From JBCBKZ01 sp039026975 (lineage in GTDB: Bacteria > Bacteroidota > Bacteroidia > J057): a stretch of DNA of 16,274 nt. Below, piece after piece: positions 1 through 7,190 of this stretch; position 1 is the stretch's first letter, and every line of letters begins with the position of its first letter. The notes below the pieces were generated by a model. It was not told the DNA's origin and ran no database searches. It saw nothing but the letters and a program-made list of their open reading frames with translations. Location of the stretch: contig JBCCLI010000114.1 in NCBI GenBank assembly GCA_039026975.1, forward strand, positions 1 to 16,274, given 5' to 3'. The position numbers and the translations under genes are program-made.

Positions 1-198
1 GCTGCCAATAAAAAAGCTTCTCCTTTAAAGCAGAAATCTATGGGGATGGAGATCACGGCTGAACGTATAAAAGCAGCCGGAAAAGTAAAAGGCTCAAACG
101 TAAGCTTTGTAGACTTAAAAAATGATGATGGTTCCGCCAGAGGGACAAAAGTCATCATTAAGATGCCATATAAACTGAGAAAACAAGTAAGAGTATGA
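1..198 (+). CDS. C-terminal end of a LytS/YehU-type sensor histidine kinase (partial)
   Basis: The frame is open from base 1 to the TGA at 196-198, giving 65 residues of a protein that begins before the window. The segment KSMGMEITAERI followed by GTKVIIKMP looks like the end of a HATPase_c (GHKL) domain: the G2-box region and the last beta strand that close the ATP pocket of the LytS/YehU-type kinases which pair with LytTR regulators. The stop overlaps the next gene's start by 4 nt (ATGA), so kinase and regulator are almost certainly translated together as a two-component pair. Sensor domain and phospho-accepting histidine lie outside the window, so the signal sensed cannot be inferred. The family call rests on a short segment plus the neighbour. 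Confidence 0.75.
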   Translation, partial: AANKKASPLKQKSMGMEITAERIKAAGKVKGSNVSFVDLKNDDGSARGTKVIIKMPYKLRKQVRV

Positions 199-929
199 AC
201 AAGATACGAGCCATACTGGTAGAGGACGAACCTACCGGCATGGATAACATACGGTTCAAACTGCAAAATCAATGTCCTGAGATAGAGATAGTGGCAGAGT
301 GTACGAGTGGGGCTGAGGCTATACGGGAAATTAACAGGCACTTGCCGGATGTTATTTTCCTGGACATCATGCTGGGAGACATTACAGGCTTTGATGTGCT
401 GGATGCTATTAAGCATCCGACCTTTGATATTATTTTTACGACCAGCTATGATGAGTATGCCATTCAGGCCATTAAGACATCAGCTTTGGACTACCTGCTC
501 AAGCCTATAGATGTGGATGAATTAATAGAGGCAGTGGCTAAGGTAAAAGTGAAGTGGATGCAAAAACATAGGCAGGCCCAACCCCCTACGCATACGCATA
601 AGATTGGCTTTCCTATATCTACCGGGCAGCAGTTTATCAGGCTGGATGAGATCATTTATGCAGAGGCTATGGATAATGTAGCCATGCTATATCTGATTGA
701 TGGTAAATCGGTAAGGCTAACTAAGTCCCTGGGATGGGTGGAAGAGCAATTGAATGGCCAGGGATTTGGGAGGGCACATCACTCTTATCTGATCAATTTT
801 GATCACATAAAAGAATATATACGAAATGACGGCGGCTATGTCATTATGACTAATGACAAGGCCATTAGCGTCTCCAGAAGAAGGAAGGAAGAGTTTCTAA
901 ATCAGTTAAAGCAATGGGACGCCTTATAA
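195..929 (+). CDS. LytTR-family response regulator
   Basis: 244-residue two-component response regulator, presumably phosphorylated by the kinase whose gene it overlaps. The receiver domain covers about residues 4-120. It has the acidic pocket E10/D11, phospho-acceptor D57 (in VIFLDIML), the switch residues T83/S84 and the conserved lysine K103 followed by P104 (LLKPID). A linker at about 121-135 leads to a LytTR DNA-binding domain at about 135-240, with the typical strands IRLDEIIYAEA and the segment FGRAHHSYLINFDHI. Family knowledge: LytTR regulators bind pairs of short direct repeats and often control extracellular or cell-surface functions. The 4-nt overlap with the kinase gives tight coupling. 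The caspase-like gene begins 58 nt downstream on the same strand and is a plausible target or operon partner (inference). Length and domain order are standard for the family. Confidence 0.93.
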   Translation: MNKIRAILVEDEPTGMDNIRFKLQNQCPEIEIVAECTSGAEAIREINRHLPDVIFLDIMLGDITGFDVLDAIKHPTFDIIFTTSYDEYAIQAIKTSALDYLLKPIDVDELIEAVAKVKVKWMQKHRQAQPPTHTHKIGFPISTGQQFIRLDEIIYAEAMDNVAMLYLIDGKSVRLTKSLGWVEEQLNGQGFGRAHHSYLINFDHIKEYIRNDGGYVIMTNDKAISVSRRRKEEFLNQLKQWDAL

Positions 930-987
930 GCTAAGCACACAAATTGTTTTTGTACCCCTTTATTCATTAACGCTAAATATTATCGCC

Positions 988-3108
988 ATGGGAGATCCAC
1001 GGAAACCTAAGCCCAAAGGGCCTAGACCATTAGAAACACACGACCATAGAAGATACTTCGTCCTGCTGGTGGGCATAAACGAATACTTAGACCCTGTCCC
1101 TCCCCTGGGAGGATGTGTCGCTGATGTAGAAAATCTTGAGAATTACCTAACTAAAGAATGGTTAACAGGTAGAGCTGATAAAGACCAGACAACGGACTGT
1201 GATGATCCTGGAATAGAAGGAGCTGAAGTAGACTCTTATGGCCCTCTTCATATCCTAAAACTTACAGATAAGCTAGCTACCTATAAAAACATAGAAAAAG
1301 CCTTTAATCTGTTTCTCAGGCAGGCACATAGAACTGAGAAGGAAGGTGGAGAAGTAATAGAAGATGTAGCATGGTTCCATTTTAGTGGGCATGGTACGGA
1401 GGACTTTGCCGCTGAAGGCTTCAAAGTGTTGGAACCCAATGGAAAAGATCAGGCCATTGTCTGTTATAAAGAGAAAAAAGAAGATGGCTATCTGCTCATG
1501 AAGGATAAGGAGATAGCCGTTCTGCTAAATTATGTATCTACAGTAGATCCTATGGGAGATAAAAAGAAGTTTGGTTCTCCCCACATTGTGGTGTCTCTTG
1601 ACTGCTGCCACTCAGGCTCAGGTACCAGAGATTTTGTCATGGATGAGACCCTGAAAACTCGCTTTGCTGCTATCATGGATGCTAAGACACGTACTTCCTT
1701 AGCCTCTGAGGATACTACAAGAGAGTTAAAAGACTATGCCAATGGCTTTTATGCTTCTCAGGAGAAGTTATCTGTGCCTATCACCCCCCATGTTGCCTTA
1801 TCAGGCTGTGAAAGTGTACAGCTGGCAGGAGACCTTCCAGAGGGAGGGGTATTCTCTTCTGGGCTTATAGATGCCCTGAAAGCTACCAAGGGAAACCTGG
1901 ATTATTCTGACTTGTATACCCGTTCTCGGTCCTTTGTCCAGAAAAGAAGAGGGAAAGATCAGACCCCCCAGTTTGACATAGTAGGGGACTTTAACCCTTA
2001 CACTAAATTCTTGGATGGAGAACCCAGTAAGTCCCCAAGAAAATATGAGCTAAAGTTTAAAGATGTATGGCGAGTGGAGTGTGGGGCTGTTCATGGCTTA
2101 CCCATGAATGGTGAGAAGAAAATTAAGATGAGCATACAAACCATAGATACTGATCCGGAAACTTTGGGGATAGTGGAGATAGATGGGGTTTCTGCTCAGC
2201 ACAGTACCTTTAGCCTGCCAAAGGATGGAAGCATAAGCCTGGATACTACTACACCAGAAAACTACCGTGCTATTATTAACTACCTACCCATCCCTCCGAC
2301 TACAGTTTATGTACATGGGGAGGAAGATGGGGTAAAAGCCATGGCTGATGCGTGGGATAATAGTAAGTCCATCCAGATGGAAACCTCTCTGGATGGCATA
2401 GGAGAGGCGCAGATAGATGTGGAAGTGACCAAGGAGGAATTCATTGTAAGGGACACAAAGCATAACATAAATGCTATTCCTGAAATCATTAAGAGATCCA
2501 GATCTACCAGAAATATTGAGAATTCTGTAATGGCAGATTTAGGTAAAATGGCCAACTGGGACAGGTTTATTCAACTAAATAACCAGGATTCCCAGATCGC
2601 TGATATGATTGAGTTTAAGATTGATTACTTCGGGGAGGATCCTGCTAACAAGTTAGGAACCTTGACTAAATCTAGTGTCATTGAGGCTAAGGCAGGAAAT
2701 GTAATTATGACGGATAGTGCCATGTATGCGTACTTTAGGCCTACAGTAGTATTTAAGAATGTTAAGCAGCGGCTCTATCCATACCTATTCCATCTAAGGG
2801 CTAACTACAGCATCAAATCCCAGGAACAGGTGCTCCCCTATAATCCTGATGAATTCAAAGGACAGGATGTAAGTGCTATTCCTAAGCCAGTAGTTACAGA
2901 AGATATAGGTTGGGGGATGCCTAAATCAGAGGATGAGGTAACCTGCTACTTTAAGTTGCTGGTAACCACAGAAGAGCTAGAGTATAAAATTCTCCTCCAG
3001 GAAGAATTGGGAGGTACCAGAGGGGACATGGTATTTGCCCGTAAGCCTAAAATTATAGAGAATGATTGGCTGGCACTAACGTATAAAGTAGTGCTTAAAA
3101 AACCGTAA
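988..3108 (+). CDS. Caspase-like (peptidase C14) protein with a long unassigned C-terminal region
   Basis: 706-residue cytoplasmic-type protein with no signal peptide. Residues about 20-345 form a caspase/metacaspase p20-like domain. The first strand is RRYFVLLVGINEY (21-33), the catalytic histidine is H135 in HFSGHG, and the catalytic cysteine is C207 in DCCHSG (205-210), each after a hydrophobic strand. A later segment around ITPHVALSGCESVQLAGD (265-282) and GGVFSSGLIDAL resembles the p10-like half. Family knowledge: such proteases cleave after basic or acidic residues and are seen in bacterial stress, signalling and defence settings. Residues about 350-706 match no domain I can name; they look beta-rich and could be a sensor, regulatory or substrate-binding part. 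The gene follows the LytTR regulator by 58 nt and ends just before a strong hairpin. No Shine-Dalgarno is visible before the ATG, as is usual in Bacteroidota. The protease call is firm; cleavage specificity and role are unknown. Confidence 0.88.
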   Translation: MGDPRKPKPKGPRPLETHDHRRYFVLLVGINEYLDPVPPLGGCVADVENLENYLTKEWLTGRADKDQTTDCDDPGIEGAEVDSYGPLHILKLTDKLATYKNIEKAFNLFLRQAHRTEKEGGEVIEDVAWFHFSGHGTEDFAAEGFKVLEPNGKDQAIVCYKEKKEDGYLLMKDKEIAVLLNYVSTVDPMGDKKKFGSPHIVVSLDCCHSGSGTRDFVMDETLKTRFAAIMDAKTRTSLASEDTTRELKDYANGFYASQEKLSVPITPHVALSGCESVQLAGDLPEGGVFSSGLIDALKATKGNLDYSDLYTRSRSFVQKRRGKDQTPQFDIVGDFNPYTKFLDGEPSKSPRKYELKFKDVWRVECGAVHGLPMNGEKKIKMSIQTIDTDPETLGIVEIDGVSAQHSTFSLPKDGSISLDTTTPENYRAIINYLPIPPTTVYVHGEEDGVKAMADAWDNSKSIQMETSLDGIGEAQIDVEVTKEEFIVRDTKHNINAIPEIIKRSRSTRNIENSVMADLGKMANWDRFIQLNNQDSQIADMIEFKIDYFGEDPANKLGTLTKSSVIEAKAGNVIMTDSAMYAYFRPTVVFKNVKQRLYPYLFHLRANYSIKSQEQVLPYNPDEFKGQDVSAIPKPVVTEDIGWGMPKSEDEVTCYFKLLVTTEELEYKILLQEELGGTRGDMVFARKPKIIENDWLALTYKVVLKKP

Positions 3109-3125
3109 GATTAGTTATAATAAGT

Positions 3126-3163
3126 AGGATTGTCGGTTATGTAAGCTGTAGGCCGACAATCCT
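3126..3163. terminator. Bidirectional hairpin terminator between the caspase and DinB genes
   Basis: A perfect 11-bp stem (AGGATTGTCGG at 3126-3136 paired with CCGACAATCCT at 3153-3163) encloses a 16-nt loop and is followed by TTTC on the plus strand. It lies between the stop of the caspase-like gene (3108) and the convergent stop of the DinB-like gene (3173), so it can serve both genes. The U-tract is short. Confidence 0.8.
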
Positions 3164-3172
3164 TTTCTATGT

Positions 3173-3730
3173 CTAGCTTTTGGCTACTACCCTTGCTGCT
3201 AAATTCCGTTGGACATTGGCTTTGTGATGCTGCACATGGTATATGGTGAAATAGAGCAGTTCCCTGAGGGTAATTTTTCCCAAGGCAGGGTGAGGGACTA
3301 TATACTTATCCAGGCTGTTTTCTGAGGATCTCTTTACCTTCTTGCTGAGGCTATTAATCCTAACCTCCAGTGTCCTCAGTTGAGAATTTTTCTCCTGAAA
3401 CCCTAAAGGTGCCGGATCATATATTCCTTTTGCCTTTACTCCGCCAGGGCCCACCCTTTCTTGATATCTAGCTACTAAATCTTCGTAGTCATTAGAAGGC
3501 CTGTTCGCTTTCCCAAATTTATAGCCTAATATTAGCTTGGGAACAGAGAAAACCATGGTAGCCAGGGGTTTTACACTTGCATTAATGTGGACAAGGTCCT
3601 GTCCAGGCGCCCATTTTACTCCTTCATGTGCGTATTCAAATTCTTCCTGAGAAAGAGAATCTATATAGCTAATGAAGTCCTGATGACGTACTACTAGTTG
3701 GCTGATGATGTCTGCTTTGGTCATGCTCAT
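3173..3730 (-). CDS. DinB-superfamily metal-binding protein
   Basis: 185-residue soluble protein with the all-helical DinB/YfiT-like pattern. Helix 1 is ADIISQLVVRHQDFISYIDSL, and the segment APGQDLVHINASVKPL carries H48. Near the C-terminus, ITLRELLYFTIYHVQHHKANVQRNL carries H165, H168 and H169. The usual metal triad would be H48, H165 and H169, matching the family's H-x3-H spacing in the last helix. Family knowledge: these four-helix proteins bind a divalent metal; some are thiol transferases, many have no known substrate. The gene converges on the caspase-like gene across a shared terminator and lies 72 nt downstream of the MBL lipoprotein gene on the same strand, so co-transcription with it is possible. 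M3 is an equally good start. No function beyond the fold can be claimed. Confidence 0.8.
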   Translation of the reverse strand: MSMTKADIISQLVVRHQDFISYIDSLSQEEFEYAHEGVKWAPGQDLVHINASVKPLATMVFSVPKLILGYKFGKANRPSNDYEDLVARYQERVGPGGVKAKGIYDPAPLGFQEKNSQLRTLEVRINSLSKKVKRSSENSLDKYIVPHPALGKITLRELLYFTIYHVQHHKANVQRNLAARVVAKS

Positions 3731-3802
3731 AGTGGGTTTGTATACATGTAAAGTAATGATTTCCTTTACGATTTAGGGTCTTGAGGTGGAAATAGACCAG
3801 AC

Positions 3803-4780
3803 TTATAGTCCAAACATCATCCCCTTGCGTGCTACCTGATATCCATTCTGTTTTATGAGTAAGGAAGCTTCACTCCCTTCTACTAGAGCTGGATTGGTGT
3901 GGTTCAGATGGATGAAGTATACTTTCTGTTTCTCTTCAGGAGGTAGGTCTTTAAATAGTTCCATACTTTCTACGATAAAGGGGTGTGGAATTTCAGCCAT
4001 ATCCCTGTGAGGAATTTCAGCTTGATTGTAGAAGGTAGCGTCTAAAAAGGCAAAGTCTACCTTCTTAATCTCCTCCTGAATGTCCTTTTCCCAAGTATTC
4101 CACTTGTCTATGTCAGGTATAAAAAGAGCAGACTTGCTAGGGCCACTAATCAAGTATCCTACTGTCTCAGAGTATTCATCTCTATGGGGGACAAGAAAGG
4201 GTTTCACAGAAAGAGAAGAAGATAGCTGGTAAGCAGAGTCTTCTTGCATTTTATTAATAGATATATTTTCTAACACTGTAAGTTGATCCCATGGGCCATT
4301 ATTCTCCAGATAGTTCTTCATCCTGGGCATAGCATAGACAGGTACACCTGATGCACCTAACCCCTCTTTTCCTAGAAACATAAGTCCAGCATAATGGCCA
4401 ATATGGGCATGTGTCAAAAATATGCCATCAGGGGTCTTTTGACTGCGGAAAGGACTTAGCTTGTTAAGGTTATCCATTTGGGTAGGCAGGTCAGGGGTAG
4501 CATCAAATATCCACTTCTGTTGGTGGGTAGTATCTATTACCCCTAGGGAAACCACTTTTCTATTTGGATCAGGATGCAGGAATAACTCCTTGCAGCAGTC
4601 CTTCTCACATCCTATGTGTGGAGAACCTGCATCCTGTACATTTCCTAGGACTACCAGATTAAGGGAAGCCGGAAGGGAAGTAATATCCACCTTTTGTTGA
4701 GGAAGTGTGGGTTGGCAGGCGGCTAGAAATACCATTAACCCGGTTTGAAACATCACGCTTGTAGCTATGCGTATTTCCAT
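3803..4780 (-). CDS. PqqB-like metallo-beta-lactamase-fold lipoprotein
   Basis: 325 residues. The N-terminus is a lipoprotein signal peptide with lipobox LAAC and lipidated C22, so the enzyme should be membrane-anchored on the periplasmic side. The mature part has the MBL hydrolase fold: strand LNLVVLGNVQDAGSPHIGC (40-58), metal motif THAHIGH (H124, H126, H129), H199 in VPHRDEYSETVGY, D223/D225 in IPDIDKW, and H291/H294 in HLNHTNP. The usual Asp of HxHxDH is replaced by Gly, as I recall for PqqB-like relatives. A cysteine group C58/C62/C63 after the first strand recalls the extra zinc site of PqqB. No other PQQ-biosynthesis gene is in view, so a role in PQQ synthesis is not supported. A hydrolase or oxygenase acting on an exported small molecule is possible. 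Substrate unknown. Confidence 0.8.
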   Translation of the reverse strand: MEIRIATSVMFQTGLMVFLAACQPTLPQQKVDITSLPASLNLVVLGNVQDAGSPHIGCEKDCCKELFLHPDPNRKVVSLGVIDTTHQQKWIFDATPDLPTQMDNLNKLSPFRSQKTPDGIFLTHAHIGHYAGLMFLGKEGLGASGVPVYAMPRMKNYLENNGPWDQLTVLENISINKMQEDSAYQLSSSLSVKPFLVPHRDEYSETVGYLISGPSKSALFIPDIDKWNTWEKDIQEEIKKVDFAFLDATFYNQAEIPHRDMAEIPHPFIVESMELFKDLPPEEKQKVYFIHLNHTNPALVEGSEASLLIKQNGYQVARKGMMFGL

Positions 4781-4790
4781 AAAAGACTGT

Positions 4791-4827
4791 TAGCTGATTT
4801 ATGTAAGGTAGGGATAGCATAGCTGAT
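4791..4827. repeat. Pair of TAGCTGAT direct repeats in a divergent intergenic region
   Basis: TAGCTGAT occurs at 4791-4798 and again at 4820-4827, 29 nt start to start, between the divergent MBL-lipoprotein gene and the PLP-decarboxylase gene. Such spacing could suit two operator half-sites on nearly the same helix face, but 8-mers can recur by chance. A weak inverted repeat CCAATT/AATTGG lies just downstream. Confidence 0.25.
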
Positions 4828-4937
4828 CAACCAATTTCTGCTTCCAAGAATTGGTAAATCAACTCAAAACATCCAAATTCATTCATCTTTCAAAGCTTGA
4901 AACTCAGAAATCAGTAATCATCATTCAACATTCTTCT

Positions 4938-6368
4938 ATGTCTGCTCCCACTACTACCTCCCTGCTTGACCTGGCCTACAATGTCAATCACTTCCGGCAA
5001 ATGGGCCATGAGTTAATAGATCTACTGGCTAACCAACTAGAGAAATCCCTTAACCGAGAGGATGAAGTGATCCCCTTCCGTACTCCAGCGGAAGAACTCG
5101 CCTTTTGGCAGGAGCAACTGAATAAGAAAACAAGCCCTTCCGAGACCTTCCAGGCTATTCTGGATCATTCCACTAAAGTTCACCATCCTGGCTATATGGG
5201 ACATCAGATAGGGGTTCCAGCCTTAATAGCTCCTTTTGGGGGGTTACTGTCAGACGTACTGGCTAATGGGACAGGTGTCTTTGAAATGGGTATGGCTTCT
5301 AATGGATTAGAGAGACTCATTACAGACTGGCTGTGCCGGAAGGTAGGCTATGCTGCTGGAGCAGGCTTTATGACGTCTGGAGGTACCCTCGCCAACCTCA
5401 CCGCCATGCTAGCAGCCCGAAAAGCCAAAGCTCCTACTGAAGTATGGGAAGAGGGGCATCATGAGAAACTGGCCATCATGGTATCAGCAGAAGCCCATTA
5501 CTGCATAGATAGGGCTGCCCGCATCATGGGCATGGGAACGGAAGGAATCATTAAAGTACCTGTTGATAGGCAGTTTAAAATCAGAACAGATCTGCTGGAA
5601 CCTATGCTTCAGCAAGCAAAAGATAAAGGACTGACAGTCATAGCAGTAGCAGGCTGTGCTGGTTCTACTGCTACAGGATCATATGATGACCTGCAAGCAC
5701 TAGCTAGATTTTCTCATAAGCATAATCTTTGGTTTCATGTGGATGGGGCGCATGGGGGAGCAGTGGTCTGCTCCGAGGTGCATAAACACCTGGTACAAGG
5801 GATTCAGGAAGCAGATACAATAGCCATTGATTTTCATAAGATGATGATGTCGCCTGCCTTGACTACCGCCTTACTATTTAAACGAGAGGAAGACCCTTTT
5901 AAAACCTTTCAACAACGAGCTCAGTATCTCTGGGATAGTGAACAGAGCTATGAGTGGTACCATTCCGGAAAACGGACTTTTGAGTGTACCAAGCTGATGT
6001 TATCTGTCAGGGTATACCTCATTTTAACTACCTATGGAGAACAGATTTTTGGGGAGAGTGTAGAGCGTCTGCATGCCACAGCCAAGACTTTTGCTGCTAT
6101 GTTGGAAGAACATCCTTCCTTCGAGTTACTCCTTCAGCCAGAGGCAAATATTGTCAATTTCCGCTATGTCAGAGAAGACTTTCAAGACTTAGACAGGGTA
6201 AATGCTCATATTCGTCAGCAGTTGGTGGAGAATAAACAGCATTACATTGTGCAAACTACCATTCAAGGGAAAAGATACCTTCGAACAGCCCTAATGAATC
6301 CCTTCACCAATGAAAATGATTTAAGAGACTTACTGAAGGAGTTAGCAAGCCTGGGAGATCAATGTTGA
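4938..6368 (+). CDS. Group II pyridoxal-phosphate-dependent (aromatic) amino acid decarboxylase
   Basis: 476 residues from the ATG at 4938. The frame is open back to a TTG at 4851, but the first 29 residues would come from low-complexity repeat-like DNA and do not resemble the family, whose proteins begin with a helix like HFRQMGHELIDLLANQL. Fold-type I PLP enzyme motifs, numbered from 4938: SGGTLANL from S147 (cofactor phosphate region), H187 in SAEAHYCIDRAA (stacks on the pyridine ring), D269 in FHVDGAHGG (pairs with the ring nitrogen) and K301 in DFHKMMMSP (Schiff-base lysine). Positions and length closely parallel aromatic-L-amino-acid decarboxylase (about 480 residues). It should turn an L-amino acid into its amine plus CO2 in the cytoplasm. 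The substrate (aromatic, diaminobutyrate, glutamate or other) cannot be read from the sequence. It ends 4 nt from the convergent SDR gene. Confidence 0.9.
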   Translation: MSAPTTTSLLDLAYNVNHFRQMGHELIDLLANQLEKSLNREDEVIPFRTPAEELAFWQEQLNKKTSPSETFQAILDHSTKVHHPGYMGHQIGVPALIAPFGGLLSDVLANGTGVFEMGMASNGLERLITDWLCRKVGYAAGAGFMTSGGTLANLTAMLAARKAKAPTEVWEEGHHEKLAIMVSAEAHYCIDRAARIMGMGTEGIIKVPVDRQFKIRTDLLEPMLQQAKDKGLTVIAVAGCAGSTATGSYDDLQALARFSHKHNLWFHVDGAHGGAVVCSEVHKHLVQGIQEADTIAIDFHKMMMSPALTTALLFKREEDPFKTFQQRAQYLWDSEQSYEWYHSGKRTFECTKLMLSVRVYLILTTYGEQIFGESVERLHATAKTFAAMLEEHPSFELLLQPEANIVNFRYVREDFQDLDRVNAHIRQQLVENKQHYIVQTTIQGKRYLRTALMNPFTNENDLRDLLKELASLGDQC

Positions 6369-6373
6369 TCCCC
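6353..6373. terminator. Weak hairpin between the convergent decarboxylase and SDR genes
   Basis: GATCA (6357-6361) pairs with TGATC (6366-6370) around a 4-nt loop, and GGG (6353-6355) pairs with CCC (6371-6373) past a bulged A. The hairpin overlaps both stop codons in the 4-nt gap between the convergent genes. There is no U-tract, so termination is only a suggestion. Confidence 0.3.
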
Positions 6374-7059
6374 TAAAAACCAATTTCCTTCCCATCTCTA
6401 AAGAATCCTCCTGTAGGCCCATTTTGAGGTAACTCAGCGGCCCATATAATTCCTTCTGCTCCCTCTTGGATAGATCTGGGGGCACCAGCCCCTCCCATCT
6501 CTGTCCTTACCCACCCAGGGCAGATAGCGTTCACCAGTATACCGCTTCCCATTAATTCAGCTGCTAATTTAATGCTCATCACATTCATAGCCGCTTTGGA
6601 AACGCTATAGGCAGGAGTACCGGCCCCCATGCCGCTGATAGCTCCGGCCCCACTAGAGACATTCACCATTCTCCCATAGCTATGCTCTTTCATGAGAGGG
6701 ATACACGCCTTGGCCATCCTCCAGGCACCTATCAGGTTGGTTTCCAGGGTTTCTTTTACGTTCTCCATGTCTGCCTCTTCAGCTGTTTGCCAGTTGTCAT
6801 AGTTGATACCGGCATTATTTACGAGTATGTCCAGTCGTCCAAATTTATCAATGACAAAGGACATAAGCTGGTCCACGCTTGCTTGCTGAGTGATGTCCAG
6901 TTGATGAAAGTGAATATTTGGCAGGCTGAGCTCTTGGACGGCTTGCTGGCCTTTCTCAGCGTTTCGGCTGGTGAGAATAACCTCATGGCCTTTTTCTGCT
7001 AACTGGCGGACTACTTCCTTTCCTATTCCTCTATTGGCACCGGTAACTAAGGCTATCAT
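6373..7059 (-). CDS. SDR-family oxidoreductase, carbonyl-reductase-like
   Basis: 228-residue classical short-chain dehydrogenase/reductase. The Rossmann nucleotide motif is TGANRGIG (6-13), with R32 in LTSRN favouring NADP(H). Also visible are D55 in QLDIT (adenine binding), NNAG (81-84), the catalytic tetrad N108, S135/S136, Y151 and K155 (YSVSK), and PGWVRTEMGG (181-190). The opening and the VHFHQLDIT-like segment IHFHQLDIT resemble the carbonyl reductase branch of SDRs, which reduce ketones and aldehydes with NADPH. Substrate unknown. The gene converges on the PLP decarboxylase with a 4-nt gap and is divergent from the SGNH lipoprotein gene, so it is probably a single-gene unit. The length is on the short side of the usual 230-280 but all core motifs are present. 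Confidence 0.92.
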   Translation of the reverse strand: MIALVTGANRGIGKEVVRQLAEKGHEVILTSRNAEKGQQAVQELSLPNIHFHQLDITQQASVDQLMSFVIDKFGRLDILVNNAGINYDNWQTAEEADMENVKETLETNLIGAWRMAKACIPLMKEHSYGRMVNVSSGAGAISGMGAGTPAYSVSKAAMNVMSIKLAAELMGSGILVNAICPGWVRTEMGGAGAPRSIQEGAEGIIWAAELPQNGPTGGFFRDGKEIGF

Positions 7060-7109
7060 GCTTGATGGATTAAGGTAAGTATCTGCTTCTATTGGTGCGT
7101 AAGCATTCT

Positions 7110-7128
7110 TATAAGTTCATGACTTATA
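7110..7128. promoter_or_regulatory. Perfect inverted repeat in the divergent SDR/SGNH promoter region
   Basis: TATAAGT (7110-7116) and ACTTATA (7122-7128) form a perfect 7-bp inverted repeat with a 5-nt spacer. It sits about 50 nt upstream of the SDR start and about 60 nt upstream of the SGNH start, a position that would suit an operator for a dimeric regulator. No regulator gene is adjacent, and AT-rich short palindromes also arise by chance. Confidence 0.3.
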
Positions 7129-7190
7129 CATTCTCCTGAAAAGTAGGGTAAAAAGAGGAGCTAGTCTTTTTAGAGATAAAAATCATCAGT

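Noticed and set aside
947..981. Promoter for the caspase gene (TTTG at 949-952 and TAAATATT at 974-981)
   Set aside because: The spacing fits but the -7 box lacks TTTG, so it is too weak to list as a feature.
3748..3769. Hairpin GTAAAG/CTTTAC between the MBL and DinB genes
   Set aside because: Only 6 bp with a 10-nt loop and no U-tract; not distinguishable from chance.
4851..4937. N-terminal extension of the decarboxylase from a TTG start
   Set aside because: The extra residues derive from repeat-like DNA, do not resemble the family, and the ATG at 4938 gives the normal family length.
7150..7171. AAAAAGA/TCTTTTT hairpin upstream of the SGNH gene
   Set aside because: The stem is almost all A-T, lies immediately before a start codon and has no consistent role as terminator or operator.
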